DNA of 64,000 nucleotides, taken from positions 3,658,001-3,722,000 of the forward strand of contig NZ_CBDDIE010000003.1 in assembly GCF_965228805.1 (NCBI RefSeq), given 5' to 3'. The position numbers and the translations under genes were made by a program. Shown piece after piece: positions 23,985 to 32,426 of this stretch. How positions within the stretch are numbered: position 1 is the first letter of the stretch; every line of letters starts with the position of its first letter. A model generated the notes under the pieces. That model worked only from the letters and a program-made list of their open reading frames with translations. It had not been told where the DNA came from and did not search any database. This DNA comes from JASBTN01 sp965228805. GTDB lineage: Bacteria; Pseudomonadota; Alphaproteobacteria; Rhodobacterales; Rhodobacteraceae.

Positions 23985-25024
23985 TGCGCGTTCTGTCCCA
24001 CCTTGCCCGCACAACCGCCGCCCTGGCCCTGATCTTCGGCACGGCCGCCCAGGCACAAGAGGCTGGAATGCGTGTCGACACCGTGCTCGACAGCCATGTG
24101 CTGCCCCGCTTCACGGCCCTGGCCGAGGCGACCGAGACCCTGAAAACCACCGCCGCCGACAGCTGCACCCCTGACGGCCCCGCAGGCCCCGCACTGGAAC
24201 AGGCCTTCCACGCCGCCTTCGACGCCTGGATCGGCGCCAGCCACCTGCGTTTCGGCCCGACTGAGGCCGAGGACCGCGCCCATGCCATGGCCTTCTGGCC
24301 CGACACCAAGGGCTTTACCAAGAAGGCGCTGAATCGGTTGATCGGGGCCGAGAGCGACATCGTCGTCGCCCCGGAGCGTTTCGCTGACAGCTCCATCGCC
24401 GGGCGCGGGCTCTTTGCGCTGGAATACCTGCTGTTTGACGAAAACATGCGCACCAACGGCCCTGCCCAGTACCGCTGCGCCCTCGCCACCGCCATTGCGA
24501 CGGACCTTGACCGCAATGCCGACGCGATCCTGGCCGATTGGCGGGACAGCTACGCCGACCAGATGCGTACCCCTGGCGAGGACACCCCGTTTCGCAGCGA
24601 TGAAGAAGCGCTGCAGGTGCTTTACCAATCCCTGTTGACCGGGTTGCAATTCAGCGCCGACACCCGCCTGGGCCGCCCCCTGGGCACGTTCGACCGCCCC
24701 CGCCCGCGCCGGGCCGAGGCCTGGCGGTCCCAGCGTTCGCTTGCCAACCTTACCGCCTCGCTGGCAGCCCTCGAAGAGCTCTCGGCCCTGCTGGCCAAGG
24801 GCCATGACGAAGTCGCCGGTAAGCTGACCGATGATTTCACCCGTCTTGGGGACATGACCGATGCGCTGGAGGATCCCACCTTTGCCGGTGTCGCCGACCC
24901 GATGACCCGTTTCCGCATCGAGGCGATCCAGACCGCCATCAACGCGATCCGCGAGACCGTGACCTGGCAGCTGGGCAATGCGCTTGGCGTGCAGGAAGGG
25001 TTCAACGCGCTGGACGGAGACTAA
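23984..25024 (+). CDS. imelysin-family periplasmic protein
   Basis: 346 residues with signal peptide TTAALALIFGTAAQAQ. The two-helix-bundle imelysin (peptidase M75) layout is visible: AFHAAFDAWIGASHLRFGP, then GRGLFALEYLLFD in place of the canonical GxHxxE stretch (Glu kept, His absent), and DEEALQVLYQSLLTGLQF. Loss of the His suggests altered metal binding against the paralogue at 26287-27537. Despite the old peptidase label, the family is linked to iron uptake. It starts inside the stop codon of the di-heme gene and is followed 2 bases later by the DUF1513 gene. Confidence 0.85.
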   Translation: MRVLSHLARTTAALALIFGTAAQAQEAGMRVDTVLDSHVLPRFTALAEATETLKTTAADSCTPDGPAGPALEQAFHAAFDAWIGASHLRFGPTEAEDRAHAMAFWPDTKGFTKKALNRLIGAESDIVVAPERFADSSIAGRGLFALEYLLFDENMRTNGPAQYRCALATAIATDLDRNADAILADWRDSYADQMRTPGEDTPFRSDEEALQVLYQSLLTGLQFSADTRLGRPLGTFDRPRPRRAEAWRSQRSLANLTASLAALEELSALLAKGHDEVAGKLTDDFTRLGDMTDALEDPTFAGVADPMTRFRIEAIQTAINAIRETVTWQLGNALGVQEGFNALDGD

Positions 25025-25026
25025 TC

Positions 25027-26103
25027 ATGCCATCACGCCGCCATTTCCTCGCCGGTCTCGCCGCCTCCGCTGGCCTCGCCACGACCGGAACCTGGGCCGC
25101 AGCCGGGGCACCCGATTTCCTGTCGGCGGCGCGGTTTCCCGATGGTAGCTACCAACTGGCAGGGCTGACACGGACAGGAGAGATCCTCTTCACCCTGCCC
25201 CTGCCCGACCGCGGCCATGCCGCCGCCGCGCACCCGCGCCGTGCCGAGGCCGTCGCCTTCGCCCGCCGCCCCGGCGACTTCGCCCTGGTGATCGACTGCA
25301 TCACCGGCCAGGACCGCGCGCGGCTGACTGCGCCTCAGGGGCGGCATTTCTACGGCCACGGCGTCTTTACCCACGACGGCGCGCGACTCTACACCACCGA
25401 AAACGACTATGAGGCCGGGGAGGGCGTGATCGGCGTCTGGGACGCTCAGACCCTCGCGCGCCTGGGCGAATTCCCCTCCGGCGGCGTGGGCCCCCATGAC
25501 ATGGTGCTTCTCCCGGACGGGCAGACCCTGGTGGTGGCCAATGGCGGGATCGAGACCCACCCCAGCTCCGGCCGGGCCAAGCTGAACATCCCGGTGATGG
25601 AACCGAACCTTTCCTATCTGAGCCTGGATGGCACCCTGATCGAACGCATGGAGCTGGACCGGGAGCTGCACAAGAACTCGATCCGCCACCTGGCCGTGGG
25701 CGCAGACGGCACCGTCGCCTTTGCCATGCAATGGCAGGGCGGCGACGAGGTCGTGCCGCTGCTGGGTCTTCACGCCAAGGACAATGCCCCCAGCTTGCTC
25801 ACCCCGCCCGCGGACCAACTGCGCCGGATGAACGGCTACGCTGGCAGCGTGGCCCTATCCGGCGATGGGAAACAGGTGGCGATCACCTCCCCGCGTGGTG
25901 GGCTGATGCAGATCCACGACCTGACCACCGGCGCCCTGCTGGCGATGCCCGAGCAGCCGGATGTCTGCGGCATCGGCACGCTCGCCGACGGGTTCCTCTT
26001 CACCACCGGCGAAGGGGTAGTGGGCCATGCCGATGGCGACACGGTTACCGAACTTGCACACCACGATTGTCAGTTTGACAACCACCTGGTGCGGCTGACC
26101 TGA
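25027..26103 (+). CDS. Tat-exported DUF1513 beta-propeller protein
   Basis: 358 residues starting with a twin-arginine signal (PSRRHFLAGLAASAGLA). The mature protein has WD/propeller-like repeats (GVFTHDGARLYTTENDY, GPHDMVLLPDGQTLVVANGG, IRHLAVGADGTVAFAMQW) as in DUF1513. It is last in the operon after the di-heme and imelysin-like proteins, and is the usual partner of that set. Tat export implies folding, perhaps with a cofactor, before transport. Its precise role is unknown. Confidence 0.87.
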   Translation: MPSRRHFLAGLAASAGLATTGTWAAAGAPDFLSAARFPDGSYQLAGLTRTGEILFTLPLPDRGHAAAAHPRRAEAVAFARRPGDFALVIDCITGQDRARLTAPQGRHFYGHGVFTHDGARLYTTENDYEAGEGVIGVWDAQTLARLGEFPSGGVGPHDMVLLPDGQTLVVANGGIETHPSSGRAKLNIPVMEPNLSYLSLDGTLIERMELDRELHKNSIRHLAVGADGTVAFAMQWQGGDEVVPLLGLHAKDNAPSLLTPPADQLRRMNGYAGSVALSGDGKQVAITSPRGGLMQIHDLTTGALLAMPEQPDVCGIGTLADGFLFTTGEGVVGHADGDTVTELAHHDCQFDNHLVRLT

Positions 26104-26236
26104 CACCGGCCGGACGCGGCAGTTCTCTTTTCCTTGCCTCACATACCTTGGAGTAAGCTCGTTTACCCAGGACACGCGAGCCTCCCTGGGGGCCGCGCGT
26201 GCCGGGCGTTCCAAAAAACGGCAAGGTGCAAACGAA

Positions 26237-26262
26237 AGACGCCGGACTTTCGCCCGGCGTCT
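26237..26262 (-). terminator. terminator between convergent iron-cluster genes
   Basis: AGACGCCGG and CCGGCGTCT pair perfectly over 9 bp with an 8-base loop. On the minus strand TTTCGTTTG follows, so it best serves the imelysin gene; it may also stop the plus-strand operon. Confidence 0.75.
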
Positions 26263-26286
26263 CCAATTCTCACAACGGCCCGAGGT

Positions 26287-27537
26287 TTACTCGAACACGG
26301 CACCCGGGTTGTCCAGGCTGTCGGAGCCTTCGACCTCGATCGGGTCGATCCCGACCACGGCGATGGCGCGTTCAATCGATTTGGTCTGGTCGACCAGCTT
26401 GTCGATGGCGTTCTGAATGAGCGCGCCACCGGCGGCATCGGCACCCAGCATCTGGTCGTAGGAGGTGCCGGCCTCGGCCGCAGTGCGGATATCACCCAGG
26501 GCAATCATCGTCTCGTTCAGGTCGCCCAGCAGCTCGCCGGCAACTGCAGCGTCCTTGGCCGAGACCAGGTCATGCAGCGAGGGGCCCGACACGACCGAAC
26601 CGTCGATGCGCACGTAGCGACCGGTGTAGACGTTGCGAATGCCCAGACCGTCGAAATAGTGGCTGTTGTGGGTGTTGTCCGAGAAGCAATCATGCTCTTC
26701 CTCGGGGTCCTGCAGCAGCAGGCCCAGCTTCATGCGCTCGCCCGCCTGCTCACCGTAGGACAGGCTGCCCAGACCGGTGAAGGCCATGATGATACCCTTG
26801 TCCGCATCGGCGGAAACATCGGCGCGGCCCTGGCCACCTTCGGACCAGTTGGCAACGGCCTCTTCCAGGTCGGTGATCAGCAGATCGGTCGCCGCCACCA
26901 GGTACTGGACGCGGCGGTCACAGTTGCCGCCGGAGCAGTTGGCGGTGTCGAAATCGCTGGCCGGGCGCTCACCGGCGCCGTGATCGGTGCCATAAAGATC
27001 CTGACCCCAGAGCAGGAATTCGATCGCGTGGTAACCCGTGGCCACGTTGGCCTCGATGCCTTCCACTTCGTGCAGGCTTTCCAGCAGCGCGGGCGTGATT
27101 GTCGAGGCGTCGATCATCGCCGAACCGATGGTCAGTTTCGGCGTGGCGATCACGTTGGCGGTGGCGAAGGGGTTTTCGTCCGACGAGGCGTCGCCCTTGA
27201 CGTAGTCAATCAGGCCTTCGTCCAGCGGCCAGGCATTCACCTTGCCTTCCCAGTCGTCCACGGTGGGGTTGCCGAAGCGGAAGGCCTCGGTCTGCTGATA
27301 GGGCACGCGGGCAGCCAGCCAGGCTTCCTTGGCAGCTTCCAGGTTGGCCTCGGTCGGGGCGGCGATCAGCGCCTCGACGGCCCCTTTCAGCGCCTTGGCC
27401 AGGGTCAGGCTGTCCTCATATCCGGCCTGGGCGATATCGGCGTAGTTGTCGATGATGGCAGCCGTGTCGGCGGCTTGAACCATAGCCGTCGATCCCAGCA
27501 GGAACGGCAGGGCCAGAAGCGATTTGCGAAGGGTCAT
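26287..27537 (-). CDS. imelysin (IrpA-type) periplasmic iron-regulated protein
   Basis: 416 residues with signal peptide (KSLLALPFLLGSTAMVQA). The family signature G168YHAIE173 (GxHxxE) is intact in ATGYHAIEFLLWGQD, followed by the second bundle (LITDLEEAVANWS). Proteins of this type, such as IrpA, are needed for growth at low iron. ATG 27537 has GAGGA 6 bases upstream. It is convergent to the di-heme/imelysin-like/DUF1513 operon. A Fur or Irr site would be expected in the A/T-rich stretch at 27560-27630, but I cannot name one with confidence. Confidence 0.9.
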   Translation of the reverse strand: MTLRKSLLALPFLLGSTAMVQAADTAAIIDNYADIAQAGYEDSLTLAKALKGAVEALIAAPTEANLEAAKEAWLAARVPYQQTEAFRFGNPTVDDWEGKVNAWPLDEGLIDYVKGDASSDENPFATANVIATPKLTIGSAMIDASTITPALLESLHEVEGIEANVATGYHAIEFLLWGQDLYGTDHGAGERPASDFDTANCSGGNCDRRVQYLVAATDLLITDLEEAVANWSEGGQGRADVSADADKGIIMAFTGLGSLSYGEQAGERMKLGLLLQDPEEEHDCFSDNTHNSHYFDGLGIRNVYTGRYVRIDGSVVSGPSLHDLVSAKDAAVAGELLGDLNETMIALGDIRTAAEAGTSYDQMLGADAAGGALIQNAIDKLVDQTKSIERAIAVVGIDPIEVEGSDSLDNPGAVFE

Positions 27538-27775
27538 GGATATCCTCGTGGGTTGAATCATTTGCACGCTTAATACACGAGTGAAATTATCAGGCAAACA
27601 TTTTTGAGTATTTTTGTCGGAATTGCTCCATGATGCGACACCCCGTCACAACCAGACGGGACGCACGCGCCCTTTCCGCCCAGCGCGGCTATGCCGCAGC
27701 CTCTGGGGGGCACTGGCCGTGGCGCTTGGCGCGCGAATGGGATAAGGGCAGCGCACGAGTTTTGAAGGTGCGCCC

Positions 27776-29956
27776 ATGCAGACCCAGATCCCCCTCACAC
27801 GCGACCTTGTCCTGATCGGCGGCGGGCATGCCCATGCCCTGGTCCTGCGCATGTGGGGCATGAAACCCCTGCTGGGCACCCGCCTGACCCTGATCAACCC
27901 GGGCCCGACCGCGCCCTATTCCGGCATGCTGCCCGGTCATATCGCCGGGCACTACACGCGCGAGGCACTGGACATCGACCTCGTGAAACTGGCGCGTTTT
28001 GCCGGGGCTCGGCTGATCCTGGGCGAAGCCACCGCCATCGACCCGGAAACGCGGACCATCACTGTTGGAGATAGACGGGTCGCCTATGACCTTGCCTCGA
28101 TCGACGTGGGCATTCACGCCGAGATGCCGGATATCGAGGGCTTTGCCGAACATGGCACCGGTGCCAAGCCGCTGGACAGCTACGCCTCTGCCTGGCGCAA
28201 CTTCCTGGCCCGCGCCAAGGCCAGAGACGTCGCGCCCGAGGTTGCCGTGATCGGCGGTGGCGTGGCCGGAGCCGAGCTTTCGCTCGCCATGGCCCATGCG
28301 CTGCGCCGCGATGTGGGCGACACCGCCCGCGTCACCGTGATCGAAGCGGGCGAGCGCATCACCGGCAAGACCGCTGGCGCCACCCGCCATCTGGACGCCG
28401 CCATGGCCCGGCTGGGCGTTACCACCGAGCTCAACGCCGAGGTGACCCGCCTGACGGCCGATGGCGTCGAGCTGGCCGATGGGCGCACCCTCCCGGCCCG
28501 TTTCACCGTTGGCGCCGCGGGCGCCTTTGCCCATTCCTGGCTGGCCGACAGCCCCCTGCCCCTGACCCACGACGGTTTCGTCAAGGTCGACGCCTATCTG
28601 CGCGTGCAGGGTCGGCGCGATCTCTTTGCGGTGGGCGACTGCGCCCACCTCTCCCATGCGCCGCGCCCCAAGGCGGGCGTCTACGCGGTGCGCTCCGGCC
28701 CGGTGCTCTTTCACAACCTGCGCGCCGCCCTGGTGGGCGATCCGCCCAAGACCTACCGCCCGCAGGGGGATTATCTGAAACTCGTCTCGCTGGGCGGACA
28801 GGACGCGATTGCCGAGAAATACGGCCTCTCCTTCGCCGCCCCCTGGGTCTGGCGCTGGAAGGATCGGATCGACCGCAGGTTCATGGACAAGTTCCAGTCC
28901 CTGCCGAAGATGCCCGGCCCCGCCCTGCCCGCGCTGGTCACCCAGGGCGTGCGTGAGGAGCTGGGCGGCAAGCCACTCTGTGGCGGCTGTGGGGCGAAAC
29001 TGGGGCCGGAGGCCCTGTCCGGCGTACTGTCCTCCCTGCCCGCGCCCAGCCGCGCCGACGTTCTGTCCGGGCCCGGCGATGACGCGGGCGTGCTGGACCT
29101 CGGTGACACCCGCCAAGTGCTGACCACCGACCACCTGCGCGCCTTTACCGAGGATCCCGCGACGATGGCCCGCATCGCTGCGGTACACGCGCTGGGGGAC
29201 ATCTGGGCGATGGGGGCCAAGCCGCAGTCGGCCATGGTGCAGGTCACCCTGCCGCGCATGTCCCCCGCCCTGCAGAGCCGCACGCTGGCAGAGATCATGC
29301 AGGCCGCCGGGGAGGTCATCCGCGCCGCCGGGGCCGAGGTGGTCGGCGGTCACTCCACCATGGGGGCCGAGCTGACCCTCGGGTTCAGCCTGACGGGGCT
29401 GACCAGCGACCCAATCCCGAAAGGCGGTGCAAAACCCGGCGATGCCCTGATCCTGACCCGCCCAATCGGCGCGGGCACCCTGCTGGCCGCCGAGATGCAG
29501 GGCGCGGCATCTGGCCATGACGTGGCGCATCTGCTGGATCACCTGTCGCGCCCGCAAGGCGATGCGGCCGAGGTGCTGACCAATGCCCATGCGATGACCG
29601 ACGTCACAGGGTTCGGCCTGGCCGGGCACCTTCTGGAAATCTGCCGAGCCTCAGACCTGTCCGCCGAGCTGTCGCTGGATATGATCCCACTCTACCCCGG
29701 CGCGCTGGCACTGGCCGAGGCCGGGCATCGCTCGACGCTCCACGCGGCCAACCAGTCGGCTGCCCCCGCCGCCGGGGCCGGGGCCGAGGGCGCGCGTGGC
29801 GCCTTGCTGCATGATCCGCAAACCGCGGGTGGCTTGCTGGCCGCGGTCGAGGCAGATCAGGCCGAGGCCCTGGTCGCCGCGCTGCGGCTCCTGGGGCATG
29901 AGGCCGCCGTGATCGGACGCATGGTCGCGGGCGCACCGGGGGTTTCCTGCACCTGA
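27776..29956 (+). CDS. selD: FAD oxidoreductase fused to selenide, water dikinase
   Basis: 726 residues in two parts. Residues 1-375 are a pyridine-nucleotide-disulfide-type FAD oxidoreductase (LVLIGGGHAHALVLRMWG, second Rossmann motif AVIGGGVAGAELSLAMA, FAVGDCAHL). From about 395 the SelD domain begins: CGGCGAK with catalytic Cys405 and Lys408, then GPGDDAGVLDLG and DVTGFGLAGHLLE. SelD makes selenophosphate from selenide and ATP. The fused oxidoreductase may supply reduced selenium. MnmH lies convergent 10 bases away, so the likely use is tRNA selenouridine; no selA or selB is seen in the window. Confidence 0.92.
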   Translation: MQTQIPLTRDLVLIGGGHAHALVLRMWGMKPLLGTRLTLINPGPTAPYSGMLPGHIAGHYTREALDIDLVKLARFAGARLILGEATAIDPETRTITVGDRRVAYDLASIDVGIHAEMPDIEGFAEHGTGAKPLDSYASAWRNFLARAKARDVAPEVAVIGGGVAGAELSLAMAHALRRDVGDTARVTVIEAGERITGKTAGATRHLDAAMARLGVTTELNAEVTRLTADGVELADGRTLPARFTVGAAGAFAHSWLADSPLPLTHDGFVKVDAYLRVQGRRDLFAVGDCAHLSHAPRPKAGVYAVRSGPVLFHNLRAALVGDPPKTYRPQGDYLKLVSLGGQDAIAEKYGLSFAAPWVWRWKDRIDRRFMDKFQSLPKMPGPALPALVTQGVREELGGKPLCGGCGAKLGPEALSGVLSSLPAPSRADVLSGPGDDAGVLDLGDTRQVLTTDHLRAFTEDPATMARIAAVHALGDIWAMGAKPQSAMVQVTLPRMSPALQSRTLAEIMQAAGEVIRAAGAEVVGGHSTMGAELTLGFSLTGLTSDPIPKGGAKPGDALILTRPIGAGTLLAAEMQGAASGHDVAHLLDHLSRPQGDAAEVLTNAHAMTDVTGFGLAGHLLEICRASDLSAELSLDMIPLYPGALALAEAGHRSTLHAANQSAAPAAGAGAEGARGALLHDPQTAGGLLAAVEADQAEALVAALRLLGHEAAVIGRMVAGAPGVSCT

Positions 29957-29966
29957 GCGCCTTGGC

Positions 29967-31001
29967 TCAACCCACCAATTGCGCAGCCACTTCCGACAGT
30001 GTCTGATCGCTTAGATCCGGCAGGTCCAGCCGATCCTCCGGTGCCACCTCTCGCCGGGACACGCGGGCATAGCGCGGGTCGTAATGCACCTTGATCAGTT
30101 CGCCCGCCAGGGTCGCGAAATCCCCGTCCACAGCCAGGGCCTGCCAGACTTCGATCTGCGCATGCCCGTGATAACGCACGAGTTTCTGCAGCACCGCATC
30201 GAGCTTTTCCGGCGCCTCCACCAGATCGTCATAGGCGGTGACCAGGTGGCCCACCCGCGCCTCCAGCGGCGCAGTGATCTCGACCACCCGCGCGGCGATC
30301 ATCGGCTTCCACAGCGCGGGGGGAATGATGATGCGGCCGATCTTGCTGCTTTCCGCCTCGACAAAGACCGGCCGCGCCGGATCCAGCCGCGCCATCGCCA
30401 TGGCGAGGCGACTTTCAAAGGTCTTCTGATGCGGCTGTACTTCGCCCATCGGACCAAACAGCGACCCGCGATGTTCCGCCATCGCCTCCAGGTCCAGCAC
30501 CTGCCCGCCCGCCGCCGCGATCTGCGCCAGCAGCCGCGTCTTGGCCGTGCCGGTGCCGCCGTCGATCAACACCACCTCGCCCGGCCAAAGCGCATCATAG
30601 AGCGCCTTGACCACCAGGCGGCGGTAGCTCTTGTAGCCGCCCTCGACCACATCCGCACGCCAGCCGATCTGTTGCAGGATCGAGGTAAAACTGCCCGAGC
30701 GCTGCCCGCCGCGCCAGCAATAGACCAACGGGCGCCAGTCGCCCGGCCGATCCGCCAGGGGGCCTTGCAGGTGGTCGGCGGCATTGCGCGCCACCAGCGC
30801 CGCGCCGATCTTGCGGGCCAGGAACCGTTCCTCCTGCACGTAGATCGTGCCGACCCGCGCCCGTTCGGCGTTGGACAGCGCTGGCAGGTTGATCGCGCCG
30901 GGCACGTGATCCTCGGCAAACTCGGCAGGTGAGCGCACGTCGATGATGTCATCGAAGGGCAGCGTGATCAGGTCAGTGAGGGCGGAAAGCTTGAAGGGCA
31001 T
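29967..31001 (-). CDS. mnmH: tRNA 2-selenouridine synthase
   Basis: 344 residues. An N-terminal rhodanese domain (DDIIDVRSPAEFAEDHVPGAINLP) has catalytic Cys95 in LVYCWRGGQRSGS. A P-loop domain follows (IDGGTGTAKTRLL, about 147-158). It replaces sulfur by selenium at the wobble 2-thiouridine of tRNAs for Lys, Glu and Gln, using selenophosphate from SelD. Convergent with selD, 10 bases apart, which supports a shared pathway. Length is normal. Confidence 0.95.
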   Translation of the reverse strand: MPFKLSALTDLITLPFDDIIDVRSPAEFAEDHVPGAINLPALSNAERARVGTIYVQEERFLARKIGAALVARNAADHLQGPLADRPGDWRPLVYCWRGGQRSGSFTSILQQIGWRADVVEGGYKSYRRLVVKALYDALWPGEVVLIDGGTGTAKTRLLAQIAAAGGQVLDLEAMAEHRGSLFGPMGEVQPHQKTFESRLAMAMARLDPARPVFVEAESSKIGRIIIPPALWKPMIAARVVEITAPLEARVGHLVTAYDDLVEAPEKLDAVLQKLVRYHGHAQIEVWQALAVDGDFATLAGELIKVHYDPRYARVSRREVAPEDRLDLPDLSDQTLSEVAAQLVG

Positions 31002-31319
31002 GGAGGGGCCTGTGGCGTTTTCCCCGTCCTACCCCGACCAGGCGCCAATGGCCAGAGAGCTGCATCCGAGGCGCGCAGCGCCGAGGCCCCCTTCATCAAA
31101 GATTATTCAAATAATCTTGGCACGCGCAGGGGTGGGAGGTGGGCTGCGCTGCGCGCGGATTGGCGCTTGCGCGCCGGGCTTTGGTCCCGCCTGTACTCCC
31201 AGCGAACGGCGCATGCCCCCTTCGCGACGAGACCCCAAACACCCCGGATGGACGCCCGTTTTTCCCGACGGCGGGTGGGGCGGCGGGGCCGTATAACCCG
31301 GCCCGGCCCCATCATCGCC
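31002..31319. other. intergenic stretch with hairpin repeat
   Basis: No gene is visible in these 318 bp. GAGGCCCCCTT (31085-31095) is followed by the perfect hairpin AAGATTATT-CA-AATAATCTT (31099-31118) and GGCACGCGC, the same order as at 20520-20560. GC-rich self-complementary runs (CTGCGCTGCGCGCG, GGCGCTTGCGCGCC) follow. The stretch separates mnmH, which reads left from 31001, from the end of zapA. Confidence 0.55.
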
Positions 31320-31715
31320 TTAGCCCGCGACCTTTTCCTCGACCGAGGCCGCGACGGCTTCGGCACGGGCGGCGAGTTCCGCCAGCGTGTCGGTCACCAC
31401 GTCGGGAATGACCGGCACCTCGACCTTTTCGGGCTCGGGCGCCGGGGCGTCCTTCAGCGCGTCCAGCTCGGCCTGAACCTCGGCCAGTTTCGCCTCGGCG
31501 GCCTTGGCCTTGTCATCCATCGCCGCGGTCTTGTCCGCCAGCATCAGCCCGGCCATCAGCAGCATGCGCCCTTCGGTCAGGTGCTTGATCTGCGCGGTCA
31601 GCACCGAGGCTTCGGTGTCCAGCATGGCGGCGGCGGATTTCAGGAAGTGTTCCTCGCCCTCCTGGCAGGCCACTTCGAAGTCGCGCCCGCCAATGGTGAT
31701 CTTCACGTCAGGCAT
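31320..31715 (-). CDS. zapA: cell division protein ZapA
   Basis: 131 residues. The N-terminal ZapA globular head (VKITIGGRDFEVACQEGEE, LMAGLMLADKTA) is followed by a coiled coil (DDKAKAAEAKLAEVQAELDAL) and a Pro/Glu-rich then Ala/Glu-rich tail. ZapA crosslinks FtsZ filaments at the division ring. ATG 31715 has GGAGG 6 bases upstream and overlaps the stop of the upstream coiled-coil gene (ATGCCTGA), so translation is coupled. The acidic tail makes it longer than E. coli ZapA (109 aa). Confidence 0.88.
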   Translation of the reverse strand: MPDVKITIGGRDFEVACQEGEEHFLKSAAAMLDTEASVLTAQIKHLTEGRMLLMAGLMLADKTAAMDDKAKAAEAKLAEVQAELDALKDAPAPEPEKVEVPVIPDVVTDTLAELAARAEAVAASVEEKVAG

Positions 31716-32208
31716 CCGCCACCTCCTTCTCCATCGCCTCGACAAGCGGGCTCAGCTCGCCCAGCACCGCATCCAGCTCGGCACGGTCGGCGGCCTGGGC
31801 GGCGCGCAGCGCTTCCAGCTCGGCCATCATCGACTTGTTCACCAGGTGCGGCTCGGCCACCCCCGCGCTCAACGCCTCGCGCAGCGCGTCATTGTTGCCG
31901 CGCAACTCGCCGTTCATCTTGCGCAGCCGCGCGACCGAGGCCTCTTCCGCCTCCAGCATCTCGCGCAGGCGCTCAACCTCTTCGGCCAGCGTATCGACCG
32001 TGCTGTCCTGACGTTCCTTGATCGCCTTCACCCGCTCTTCGAGCTGGGCGTTGACCGTGCGCTCTTCTTCCAGCGCCGTCTCCAGCTCGGCAATGCGCCC
32101 GTCATCCGCGGGCACCTCGGCGGGCGTTGCATTCAGCGCCTCGACCCCCTGCCCGATCCGATCCAGCGCCGCGGTAATGCGGCGTTCCAGCTCTGCCAAA
32201 TCACTCAT
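31708..32208 (-). CDS. coiled-coil division partner of ZapA (ZauP-like)
   Basis: 166 residues almost wholly predicted coiled coil (RIAELETALEEERTVNAQLEERVKAIKERQ, EEVERLREMLEAEEASVARLRKMNGELRGNN). In Caulobacter the coiled-coil protein ZauP is encoded directly before zapA and works with it at the Z-ring. The same position and 8-base overlap here make this a likely functional counterpart, although coiled coils carry little sequence identity. ATG 32208 follows GGGACAG, a weak ribosome-binding site. Confidence 0.72.
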   Translation of the reverse strand: MSDLAELERRITAALDRIGQGVEALNATPAEVPADDGRIAELETALEEERTVNAQLEERVKAIKERQDSTVDTLAEEVERLREMLEAEEASVARLRKMNGELRGNNDALREALSAGVAEPHLVNKSMMAELEALRAAQAADRAELDAVLGELSPLVEAMEKEVADA

Positions 32209-32426
32209 AATCTGTCCCCGTAATTCCGCCACTCATCTCTGCCTGTCCCCGCGTATCTGTCCAAATCCCGGCGAATCGCCCGGGAATGCGCCTCAAATGG
32301 CAGTTTAACCACGTCACAGGTTACTTACCCCCCCTTTGGGGTCAAGCATTTGGCCCTTTTGCTTGATCTTCGCCGCGCGGCTGCTAAGAGCATTTCGAAA
32401 TCAGTCGCAGTCAAAGGACGACACTC

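Noticed and set aside
31103..31366. Arg-rich frame of 87 codons overlapping the end of zapA
   Set aside because: Arises from GC-rich hairpin DNA; no ribosome-binding site or motif.
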